A DNA stretch of 6,357 nt. Source: CAYRIY01 sp964424335 (GTDB lineage Bacteria; Bacillota; Limnochordia; DTU080; RSA5). Location of the stretch: assembly GCA_964424335.1 (NCBI GenBank), contig CAYRIY010000150.1, forward strand, positions 1 to 6,357. The letters run 5' to 3'. Below, piece after piece: positions 1 to 5,062 of this stretch. Position numbers and translations under genes: made by a program. Each line of letters begins with the position of its first letter. Positions within the stretch are counted from its first letter, which is position 1. The notes beneath the pieces were generated by a model, which did not search any database, was not told where the DNA came from, and saw only the letters and a program-made list of their open reading frames with translations.

Positions 1-1062
1 GAGTCCTTGCAGCAGCTCGACGAGTACTGGGAAGTGATTCGCACGTACTACCAGCCCTTCGAATCGGGCCTCAAAGCCGGCACGGCCGAAGTGTACGTTC
101 ACGAGATGCCGGGCGGGCAGTACTCCAACCTGCGCGAGCAGGCCAAGGCGCTCGGTCTTGGGGACCGTTGGAACGACATCAAGCGGGCCTACGTCGATGC
201 AAACTACTTGATGGGCGACATCGTGAAAGTGACGCCGTCTTCCAAGGCGGTAGGCGATCTCGCTTTGTTCATGGTACAAAACGACCTCGACAAGGAAGGG
301 TTGCTCGAGCGGGCCGAGACGCTTACGTTCCCCGACTCGGTCGTCTCGTTTTTCGAAGGGATGATGGGGCAGCCCATGGGCGGCTTTCCCGCAGAGCTCC
401 AAGCCAAGGTGCTCAAAGGACGGCAACCGATCACGTGCCGCCCGGGCGAGTTGATGGAGCCCGTCGACTTTGGAAAAGTAAAAGCAGAGCTGGAAGATGA
501 ATATGGCGTATCGATTTCGCATCGGGACGCGATCAGCGCGGTGCTCTACCCGCAGGTGTTCCGAAATTTCCTCGAGCACCACGCGGAGTACAGCGACACG
601 TCGGTGATGGATACGCCTACGTTTTGTTATGGGCTCTCCGTGGGCGAAGAAACCCGAATTGAAATGGAGCCCGGCAAGACGCTGATCGTCAAGCTCACGG
701 CCGTTGGAGAGCTGCTCGAAGACGGCACGCGCATCGTCTACTTCGAGTTGAACGGCCAGCCCCGAGAAGTGCGCGTCTTAGACCAGAGCGCAAAGGTGAA
801 AAAGGTCGAGCGGCCCAAGGCGGACAGGCGCAACCCCAAACACGTCGGAGCTTCGATGCCGGGAACCGTCCTCGAGGTAATGGTAAAGGCTGGCGAGCAA
901 GTCGCCAAGGGGCAGTCGCTGATCGTTACCGAGGCGATGAAGGTGGAATCCACCGTCCAAGCGCCGAGGGCCGGGACGGTGACGGAGGTCGCGGTCAAGG
1001 CGGGAGACAGCGTTCAGGCCGGCGATCTATTGCTTGTGATTGAACCGGACGACGACAACTAA
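1..1062 (+). CDS. pyc: Pyruvate carboxylase, C-terminal part (5' end outside window)
   Basis: Biotin-dependent enzyme that carboxylates pyruvate to oxaloacetate, the main anaplerotic reaction, in the cytoplasm. The frame is open from base 1, so this is the last 353 residues of a protein of normally about 1,150. What is seen: the end of the carboxyltransferase barrel and the conserved PYC/oxaloacetate-decarboxylase-type domain (roughly residues 1-200), with typical stretches such as HEMPGGQYSNL and VTPSSKAVGDLALFMVQNDL. A linker rich in Lys/Arg follows, then a biotinyl domain (about 280-350). The biotin-accepting lysine is residue 314 of this fragment, in EAMKVES; the usual methionine after the lysine is valine here, a tolerated change. 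The TTG at position 7 is an internal leucine codon, not a start. The gene ends with TAA 11 bp before a strong intrinsic terminator, so it closes its transcription unit. Identification is very secure. Confidence 0.97.
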   Translation, partial: ESLQQLDEYWEVIRTYYQPFESGLKAGTAEVYVHEMPGGQYSNLREQAKALGLGDRWNDIKRAYVDANYLMGDIVKVTPSSKAVGDLALFMVQNDLDKEGLLERAETLTFPDSVVSFFEGMMGQPMGGFPAELQAKVLKGRQPITCRPGELMEPVDFGKVKAELEDEYGVSISHRDAISAVLYPQVFRNFLEHHAEYSDTSVMDTPTFCYGLSVGEETRIEMEPGKTLIVKLTAVGELLEDGTRIVYFELNGQPREVRVLDQSAKVKKVERPKADRRNPKHVGASMPGTVLEVMVKAGEQVAKGQSLIVTEAMKVESTVQAPRAGTVTEVAVKAGDSVQAGDLLLVIEPDDDN

Positions 1063-1073
1063 TCGATGTGATG

Positions 1074-1119
1074 AAAAGTGCCGCGCCTCGTTGACCGTGA
1101 TGGGGTGCGGCGCTTTTTT
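1074..1119 (+). terminator. Intrinsic terminator after pyruvate carboxylase
   Basis: Left arm AAAAGTGCCGCGCC (1074-1087) pairs with GGTGCGGCGCTTTT (1104-1117) over 14 bp, including two G-T wobbles, with a 16-nt loop. The 3' arm runs into six Ts (1114-1119). It lies 11 bp after the pyc stop and only 22 bp before the GTG of the next gene. The loop contains TTGACC, discussed as a possible promoter element in the findings. Confidence 0.9.
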
Positions 1120-1126
1120 CGCGTGT

Positions 1127-1134
1127 AAGGGAGG
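1127..1134 (+). promoter_or_regulatory. Shine-Dalgarno site that sets the deaminase start
   Basis: AAGGGAGG ends 7 nt before the GTG at 1142. This is the only strong ribosome-binding site in the region. It places the start at 1142 rather than at the in-frame codon at 1040, which would overlap the end of pyc and run through the terminator hairpin. Confidence 0.8.
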
Positions 1135-1141
1135 CGTTAAC

Positions 1142-1621
1142 GTGCTTACCGAGGTCGATTTGCGCCATCTTCGTCGGTGCGTCGAGCTGGCCGAGGAAGC
1201 GCTCGAGGCGGGCGATGAACCTTTCGGCTCTGTCCTCGTCGGTGCAGACGGTACCGTGCTGGCTGAAGACCGAAACCGCATTGCCGCCACGGGCGATCCG
1301 ACCCAGCATCCGGAATTCGCGCTCGCTCGTTGGGCGGCGACGAACATGAGCGCTGACGAGCGCGCCGCAGCTACGGTTTACACGTCGGGCGAGCATTGTC
1401 CCATGTGCGCAGCCGCACACGGATGGGTCGGCATTGGGCGGATCGTTTACGCCAGCTCCTCGGAGCAATTGACGGCATGGCGCCGAGAGCTTGGGGCCCC
1501 GGCGCCTCCGGTGCAGCCGCTGCCAGTCCAGGAGATCGTGCCCGGCGTCGTGGTGGAGGGCCCGGCGCCTGAATTGGCGGAGCAAGTGCGCGAGCTGCAT
1601 CGACGACTGCATCATAAGTAG
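1142..1621 (+). CDS. Nucleoside/guanine deaminase-like zinc hydrolase (CDA superfamily)
   Basis: Predicted cytoplasmic hydrolytic deaminase of the cytidine/deoxycytidylate deaminase superfamily, 159 residues. The zinc-site motifs are plain: H56-P-E58 supplies a metal-binding histidine and the catalytic glutamate, and C86-P-M-C89 (in SGEHCPMCAAAHGW) supplies the two cysteines. An EPFGSVLV segment near residue 26 is typical of the substrate-loop region in guanine deaminase and TadA relatives. The HPE form, rather than HAE, and the EHCPMC form are closer to stand-alone 'nucleoside deaminases' and guanine deaminases than to the tRNA enzyme TadA, but the true substrate cannot be read from sequence. 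The GTG start is chosen for the Shine-Dalgarno site at 1127-1134. The gene sits behind the pyc terminator, with almost no room for a separate promoter, and is followed 39 nt later by the sirtuin gene in the same direction. Confidence 0.9.
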   Translation: MLTEVDLRHLRRCVELAEEALEAGDEPFGSVLVGADGTVLAEDRNRIAATGDPTQHPEFALARWAATNMSADERAAATVYTSGEHCPMCAAAHGWVGIGRIVYASSSEQLTAWRRELGAPAPPVQPLPVQEIVPGVVVEGPAPELAEQVRELHRRLHHK

Positions 1622-1660
1622 AGGACTAAACAGAAAGCCCACCCAATCGAACGATGTGCA

Positions 1661-2322
1661 ATGATTGATAAACTCGCCGAGTGCATTTCTNNNNNNNNNN
1701 NNNNNNNNNNNNNNNNNNNNNNNNNNNNNNNNNNNNNNNNNNNNNNNNNNNNNNNNNNNNNNNNNNNNNNNNNNNNNNNNNNNNNNNNNNGCCCAATCCG
1801 GCCCATCGGGCTCTCGTCGAGCTTGAGACAATGGGGCGTATTGAGAAGATCGTGACGCAAAACGTTGACGGGTTTCACACAGAAGCCGGCAGCCGGCGCG
1901 TGGCCGAAATCCACGGTTCCCTCAGGCAAGCTCGCTGTCACGAATGTCACCGCGTGTATCCTGTCGCTCTTTTGGAAAAGCCCATCAAGGCACTTTCTGA
2001 ATTGCCTCGTTGTAGATGCGGCGGCCTCATTCGCCCGGGCGTCGTCCTCTTTGGAGAAATGCTTCCTCAAAAGGCCCTAGATGACGCCATCGAAGCGATG
2101 GAGACGTGCGAGGGGCTTCTCGTGATCGGATCCTCTTTGCAAGTGCACCCAGCGGCTGGTTTGCCGAGGATCGTTCTCGGCAGAGGCAAACCCCTTTGGA
2201 TCGTCAATCTCGATCCGACCCACTACGATGCGGTAGCCGACATCGTCGTACGAGCGAAGGCTGGGGAAGTCTTGCCGCAGGTGGCCGCGATTTGTGCTGG
2301 TGACTACAAAAAGAGCGAATGA
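1661..2322 (+). CDS. Sirtuin, NAD-dependent protein deacylase (interrupted by sequencing gap)
   Basis: Sir2 family enzyme that removes acetyl or other acyl groups from protein lysines, consuming NAD+ and releasing nicotinamide. Before the gap, ATG at 1661 begins MIDKLAECIS, a typical sirtuin N-terminus. After the gap, from 1792, come PNPAHRALVELE, the NAD-site TQNVDGFH, the catalytic histidine in EIHGSL, two zinc pairs (C-x2-C in RCHECH and C-x-C in RCRCGG), the LIRPGVVLFGEMLP segment, GSSLQVHPAAGLP and IVNLDPT. The GAGIS and PDFR nucleotide-binding motifs must lie in the missing part. The two halves are in different frames because the gap is a 100-N placeholder, so this is not evidence of a frameshift. 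About 10 + 176 residues are visible; with some 62-67 missing the protein would be near 250, normal for the family. No clear Shine-Dalgarno site precedes the ATG. Substrate preference cannot be told without the missing part. Confidence 0.93.
1691..1790. other. Assembly gap (100 Ns)
   Basis: Exactly 100 undetermined bases, the usual placeholder for a scaffold join of unknown length. It falls inside the sirtuin gene and removes its nucleotide-binding N-terminal part. Any translation across it is meaningless. Confidence 0.99.
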
Positions 2323-2349
2323 TCGTGGCGCCACCGATCATTCGCTCTT
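2311..2349. terminator. Bidirectional intrinsic terminator between convergent genes
   Basis: A perfect 15-bp inverted repeat, AAGAGCGAATGATCG (2311-2325) and CGATCATTCGCTCTT (2335-2349), encloses a 9-nt loop. A T-rich run follows on the plus strand, and five As at 2308-2312 give a T run on the minus strand, so it can stop transcription from both sides. The left arm contains the last codons and the stop codon of the sirtuin. The minus-strand gene ends 18 bp further on. Confidence 0.88.
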
Positions 2350-2366
2350 CTTGTTTCTTTCGCTTG

Positions 2367-3125
2367 CTATTTGCCCATCGCTTTCAAATTGCGCAAGCAG
2401 TGCTCCACGCTCTCGAGCGGCGGCTTGCTGTATCGCTCGTGCTCGACGATGTACCACTCCGTGCCGCCCTTGGACTCGCAAACGGCAAAGACATCGTTCC
2501 AAGGCACGATCCCTTCACCGACGATCGTGGTCTCGTCGTTGGGGTCAAACTCCTTGACGTGGACCGTCTTGGCCCTGCCCGGATAACGCTCGATCAACGC
2601 GACGGGATCGGCGCCGCCGCGCATGGCGTGTCCCACGTCGATTTGCACGACCACATCCTCGCTCGTCGCATCGAAGAGCGTGATAAAGGCGTTGGAATCG
2701 CCGTCCGCAAACGGCTCCACTTCGACTTTGTGGTTGTGAAATCCGGTGTACATCCCGTGGGGTTTGAGCGCTTCGGCGATTTCGTTCAAGATCTTTGCCG
2801 TCTCAAGGCAAGCCTCTTTGGTGTTGCGCATTGCCTCGGGCAAGCTTGGGATCACGAGGTACTTATTTCCGAGTTCTTGGTTGAACTCGATCGTGCGCTT
2901 TAGATCATCGCCTTGCAGCAACTTGAGCGCGGTGTGGGAGCCGGCGACCGCAAGGCCGTTGTCAGCGAGCATTTTTCGGAGCTCTTGGGGCGTGCGATCG
3001 TAAAAACCGGCAAACTCGACGCCTTCATAGCCCATTTTGGCCACCGCTTCAAGGGTGCCGGGCAGGTCCTTCGCACAGTCGTCCCGCACAGAGTAAAGTT
3101 GGAGAGCAATCGGAATGCGTGCCAA
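2367..3125 (-). CDS. Sugar phosphate isomerase/epimerase family TIM-barrel protein
   Basis: 252-residue protein of the xylose isomerase-like/AP endonuclease family 2 barrel (Pfam PF01261 type), presumably a cytoplasmic sugar or inositol-type isomerase/epimerase. It opens with IPIALQLYSVRDD, the classic first strand. Candidate metal and catalytic residues sit at the expected places: E37 (GVEFAG), H64 (GSHTAL), H130 and H132 (GFHNH), D163 and H166 (QIDVGHA), H189 (VHVKEF), and E228/E230 (VEHERY). GEGIVPWNDVF near residue 203 is also typical. The length is normal and the frame intact. The start is a TTG; an AAGGA lies 11 nt upstream, slightly far, and the nearby ATG at 3135-3133 is out of frame. 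The substrate cannot be assigned: family members act on hydroxypyruvate, tagatose/fructose, inosose and other keto sugars. The gene is convergent with the sirtuin and shares its terminator. Confidence 0.9.
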   Translation of the reverse strand: MARIPIALQLYSVRDDCAKDLPGTLEAVAKMGYEGVEFAGFYDRTPQELRKMLADNGLAVAGSHTALKLLQGDDLKRTIEFNQELGNKYLVIPSLPEAMRNTKEACLETAKILNEIAEALKPHGMYTGFHNHKVEVEPFADGDSNAFITLFDATSEDVVVQIDVGHAMRGGADPVALIERYPGRAKTVHVKEFDPNDETTIVGEGIVPWNDVFAVCESKGGTEWYIVEHERYSKPPLESVEHCLRNLKAMGK

Positions 3126-3369
3126 TGTCCATACCGTCCTTTTGATCGTGTTTGCCTTTCGATCGGCCGAGCGCGGCGCGATCGATCTTGACGCATTGTC
3201 GCCTGAGGCTTTCAGGCAGAGTTCGTTGCAGACGGCGCCGGCACCTTTACTCTAAACCGAGGAAAGGCGGTTTTGGAAGCGAAGGTCGGCGCTTCGTGCG
3301 GGAGGCTTGGGTCAATCGGTATGAAATCGGTCATGGGTCAAGGCCTTCTTATGGGCTTTCTTAACGTGC
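3126..3369. other. Non-coding region between the isomerase and the GH28 remnant
   Basis: About 240 bp between two divergent genes. It should hold the promoter of the minus-strand isomerase and the original promoter of the GH28 gene, but I see no convincing -35/-10 pair on either strand. Present are a small hairpin GCCTGA-GGCTT-TCAGGC (3201-3217), a weak AAACCG/CGGTTT hairpin (3254-3273), and short direct repeats (TGGGTCAA at 3308 and 3334; ATCGGT at 3315 and 3326). A short reading frame from ATG 3321 would give 39 residues and looks accidental. Confidence 0.5.
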
Positions 3370-3837
3370 TTGGGGGCTTGTGCGTACGTGGTCACGCCAG
3401 ATGCAGACACGAACGGTTCTGCTTGGAATCGAGTAGGTGAGATTTTAGCGAGAATCGTTCCGCCCCATTTTGCCGACCGGGACGTTTATGTCGGCGACTT
3501 CGGGGCGGTAGGTGACGGTGAAACCGACTGTTACGAAGCCTTTCGGCGAGCAATTTCTGCGTGCCATGAGGCAGGCGGCGGCAGAGTGGTGGTTCCTCCA
3601 GGGGAGTACTTGATCAACGGGCCCGTCTACTTAAAAAGCAACGTGAATCTCCACGCCGAAGCGAAAGCGACCATTCGCTTTGGCGTCAATCCCGAGGATT
3701 ACCTCGTGGGCGATCCATCGAGGTCCGGTTGCGTTCTCGTACGCTGGGAGGGGACTCGCTGTTTCAATTACTCGCCTAGACCTGCTTGGCGATCCCACGA
3801 CGTATGTTCGCCCCGCGTGGCAACCGGCGATCGATGA
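3370..3837 (+). pseudogene. N-terminal fragment of a GH28 (polygalacturonase-like) glycoside hydrolase
   Basis: The first 136 codons (to 3777) match the N-terminal third of bacterial family 28 glycoside hydrolases, which cut pectin-type polysaccharides with a right-handed beta-helix. Diagnostic stretches are VGDFGAVGDGETDCYEAFRRAI, GGGRVVVPPGEYLINGPVYLKSNVNLH and RWEGTRCFNYSP. At that point a GH28 protein normally goes on with an I-Y-A type strand and about 300 more residues, including the catalytic aspartates. Here the reading changes abruptly to unrelated DNA, and 19 out-of-frame residues follow before a stop at 3835-3837. The enzyme therefore lacks its active site and cannot work. The start is uncertain: TTG 3370 has no clear ribosome-binding site, and the in-frame upstream codons (from 3325) encode a hydrophobic KAFLWAFLTCLGAC without any ATG/GTG, hinting that the 5' end may be damaged too. 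Confidence 0.8.
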
Positions 3838-3940
3838 GTTGAACGATCGGCTGGTCAAGGCGTACTTGGAGCGGAGCATAAGTTTGGAAGATGCTCTGAT
3901 CCAAGCGGACCGGGCGATCAACGCAGTGCTCGCTCGCTGA
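3776..3940 (+). pseudogene. C-terminal fragment of an ABC sugar-transporter solute-binding protein
   Basis: In the frame +1 relative to the GH28 fragment, 54 codons from about 3776 to the TGA at 3938-3940 read like the tail of an extracellular carbohydrate-binding lipoprotein of an ABC importer. The tail runs a loop with YVRPAWQPAIDELNDRL, a helix VKAYLERSISLEDAL, and a closing amphipathic helix IQADRAINAVLAR, the usual end of that family. Nothing of the signal peptide or the two ligand-binding lobes is present, so the fragment is non-functional. Its own intrinsic terminator follows 26 bp after the stop, so the 3' end is in native context. It joins directly to the GH28 fragment, suggesting a deletion that removed the rest of GH28 and most of the binding-protein gene. 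The assignment rests on a short tail and is therefore moderate. Confidence 0.65.
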
Positions 3941-3966
3941 CAAGTCTCTTGATAGATTTACGAGGC

Positions 3967-4011
3967 GTATTGCCCACAACGTGGAAGATTCGTTGTGGGC
4001 AATACCTTTTT
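3967..4011 (+). terminator. Intrinsic terminator after the solute-binding-protein fragment
   Basis: A perfect 15-bp stem, GTATTGCCCACAACG (3967-3981) and CGTTGTGGGCAATAC (3991-4005), with a 9-nt loop, is followed by CTTTTT (4006-4011). It lies 26 bp past the stop of the binding-protein fragment and only 29 bp before the next start codon. Confidence 0.92.
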
Positions 4012-4040
4012 GTCACCAGATTTCGGAAGGATGTACTTGA

Positions 4041-4676
4041 ATGGAACTGCTCATCGCACGCCATGGTCAATCGACGGGGAACATCGTCACCTACGATGTT
4101 CCGGATGGGCCGCTCACCGAGACAGGAAGGCGACAAGCCGAGGAGCTCGCTCGGGCGTTTCGAGAAAACCCGCCGACCCACATCGTTTCAAGCCCCCTGC
4201 TGCGCGCCCTTGAGACGGCGTCGGCGATCGCTTTCGAATGTGGCCGTTCGATCGAGGTCTGGAAAGACTTGTACGAACAGCGCAGCCTTGGGCGGTACAT
4301 CGGTCCTGCGCTTGACGAGCTTCGCAGGAAGTTTCCGGCAGCTCGATTCGGCGAGGACCTCGAGGCGGACGGATGGGTGTACGAGGGCGACGAGACGCAC
4401 GAACAAGCATACGAGCGGGCTCAAAAGGTCTTGGCAAGGCTGAAGCGTACGTTCTCCGATGAGGGACGCGTTGTCGTGGTCGCCCATGGCGGGTTTAATA
4501 AGCAGCTCTTGAAGGCCCTCTTGAAGTTGCCTTCTGATGCAGAGGTGCATTTCAGCCAAGAGAATTGCTGTTTAAACCATATTCGAATCGAGGGCGACGC
4601 AGTCCACGTCGCGAGCGTGAACGACACGTCCCACCTGAGCCGTGAAAGCACGGAAACGTCCGCCGCACTCGGATAG
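4041..4676 (+). CDS. Histidine phosphatase family protein (phosphoglycerate mutase-like)
   Basis: 211-residue cytoplasmic member of the histidine phosphatase superfamily, which includes cofactor-dependent phosphoglycerate mutases and many small-molecule phosphatases. The reaction goes through a phosphohistidine. Visible catalytic residues are R7-H8-G9 (IARHGQSTGN, H8 the nucleophile), R55 in SSPLLRALETA, E79 in YEQRSLG as the likely proton donor, and H149 in VVVVAHGGF. The length suits a phosphatase better than a 230-250-residue glycolytic mutase, and the mid-part lacks the long mutase insert, so a phosphatase role (sugar phosphate, cofactor precursor or similar) is more likely; the substrate is unknown. 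The ATG at 4041 is supported by AAGGA (4027-4031) at 9-nt spacing. The gene is intact, while the genes on both sides are remnants. It begins 29 bp after a strong terminator, so its promoter must overlap that hairpin or it relies on read-through. Confidence 0.9.
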   Translation: MELLIARHGQSTGNIVTYDVPDGPLTETGRRQAEELARAFRENPPTHIVSSPLLRALETASAIAFECGRSIEVWKDLYEQRSLGRYIGPALDELRRKFPAARFGEDLEADGWVYEGDETHEQAYERAQKVLARLKRTFSDEGRVVVVAHGGFNKQLLKALLKLPSDAEVHFSQENCCLNHIRIEGDAVHVASVNDTSHLSRESTETSAALG

Positions 4677-4751
4677 CGCCTAGATACGCTTGGAACCGGC
4701 CTTCCGCGCAAGAATCCCTCCTCCCAAGGCGTAATTTGCGCAAAGAAGGAT

Positions 4752-4759
4752 GAGGAGGG
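4752..4759 (+). promoter_or_regulatory. Strong Shine-Dalgarno site, with upstream complementary sequence
   Basis: GAGGAGGG ends 7 nt before the GTG at 4767 and fixes the start of the AraC-type remnant. An exact complement, CCCTCCTC, lies upstream at 4716-4723, so the site could be folded into an 8-bp stem with a 28-nt loop. Confidence 0.7.
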
Positions 4760-4766
4760 TCGCCCT

Positions 4767-5024
4767 GTGCGCTCAGTCTCCATCGACGACAAACTCGCCC
4801 GAGTTGGTTTTTGCGTCGATACAGGTGTCAGCGTGGGCACTCACCCTGGGAGTCACCGGCACCAAGGTCTTGAGATCCTGCTCATACACGTGGGCGATAT
4901 TGTGGCGTCTGTCGGCTTTGGCAGCGTGAGCGGGTTTGAGCGCGCCTTTCAACGGTGCACGGGCCTCTCTGTTTCCGAGTACCGGCGAGGCGTCGGCATG
5001 CATCGGCTTGGCGCATCATCCTGA
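4767..5024 (+). pseudogene. AraC-family regulator with internal deletion (85-codon remnant)
   Basis: AraC-family regulators are usually about 280-300 residues: an N-terminal cupin that binds a sugar or other signal, and two C-terminal helix-turn-helix motifs. Here residues 1 to about 43 look like the cupin start, with HRHQGLEILLIH-x-G, the typical H-x-H...E-I pattern. They are followed without a break by DIVASVGFGSVSGFERAFQRCTGLSVSEYRR, the end of the second helix-turn-helix and the family signature (I-A-x-x-V-G-F ... F-x-R-x-F ... G-x-S-x-x-E-Y-R). About 200 residues, including the rest of the cupin and the first helix-turn-helix, are missing, yet the join is in frame. It keeps a GTG start and a strong ribosome-binding site, so a short protein could be made; with only one DNA-contacting motif it is unlikely to be a working regulator. 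It is convergent with the large minus-strand gene, 38 bp away. Confidence 0.75.
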
Positions 5025-5062
5025 CCTGACCAGACCACCCCTCGCTCTATGATCGTGGCTGC

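Noticed and set aside
995..1831. Long minus-strand reading frame across the deaminase and the N gap
   Set aside because: It exists only because Ns carry no stops and because high-GC coding DNA leaves open antisense frames. The plus strand has clear deaminase and sirtuin motifs over the same bases.
1661..1855. Frameshifted sirtuin pseudogene
   Set aside because: The frame change occurs only across the 100-N placeholder, whose length is arbitrary, so there is no evidence of a real frameshift.
2319..2903. Plus-strand reading frame of 194 codons antisense to the isomerase
   Set aside because: No recognisable motifs, and the opposite strand encodes a full-length, motif-complete TIM-barrel protein with proper start and terminator.
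3188..3216. TTGACG with 17-bp spacing as a plus-strand promoter
   Set aside because: The hexamer at the -10 position, TTCAGG, has very poor agreement with consensus and lies in a small hairpin, so support is too weak.
3308..3341. Direct repeats TGGGTCAA and ATCGGT as an operator
   Set aside because: Only two short copies each at irregular spacing and no promoter nearby, so this is easily chance.
3152..3364. Possible 70-codon gene between the isomerase and the GH28 remnant
   Set aside because: Composition is Arg/Ser-rich with no family likeness and no ribosome-binding site; it looks like a chance frame in GC-rich spacer DNA.
4114..4559. Overlapping minus-strand reading frames across the phosphatase
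   Set aside because: They are antisense shadows of a gene with complete catalytic motifs and a good ribosome-binding site.
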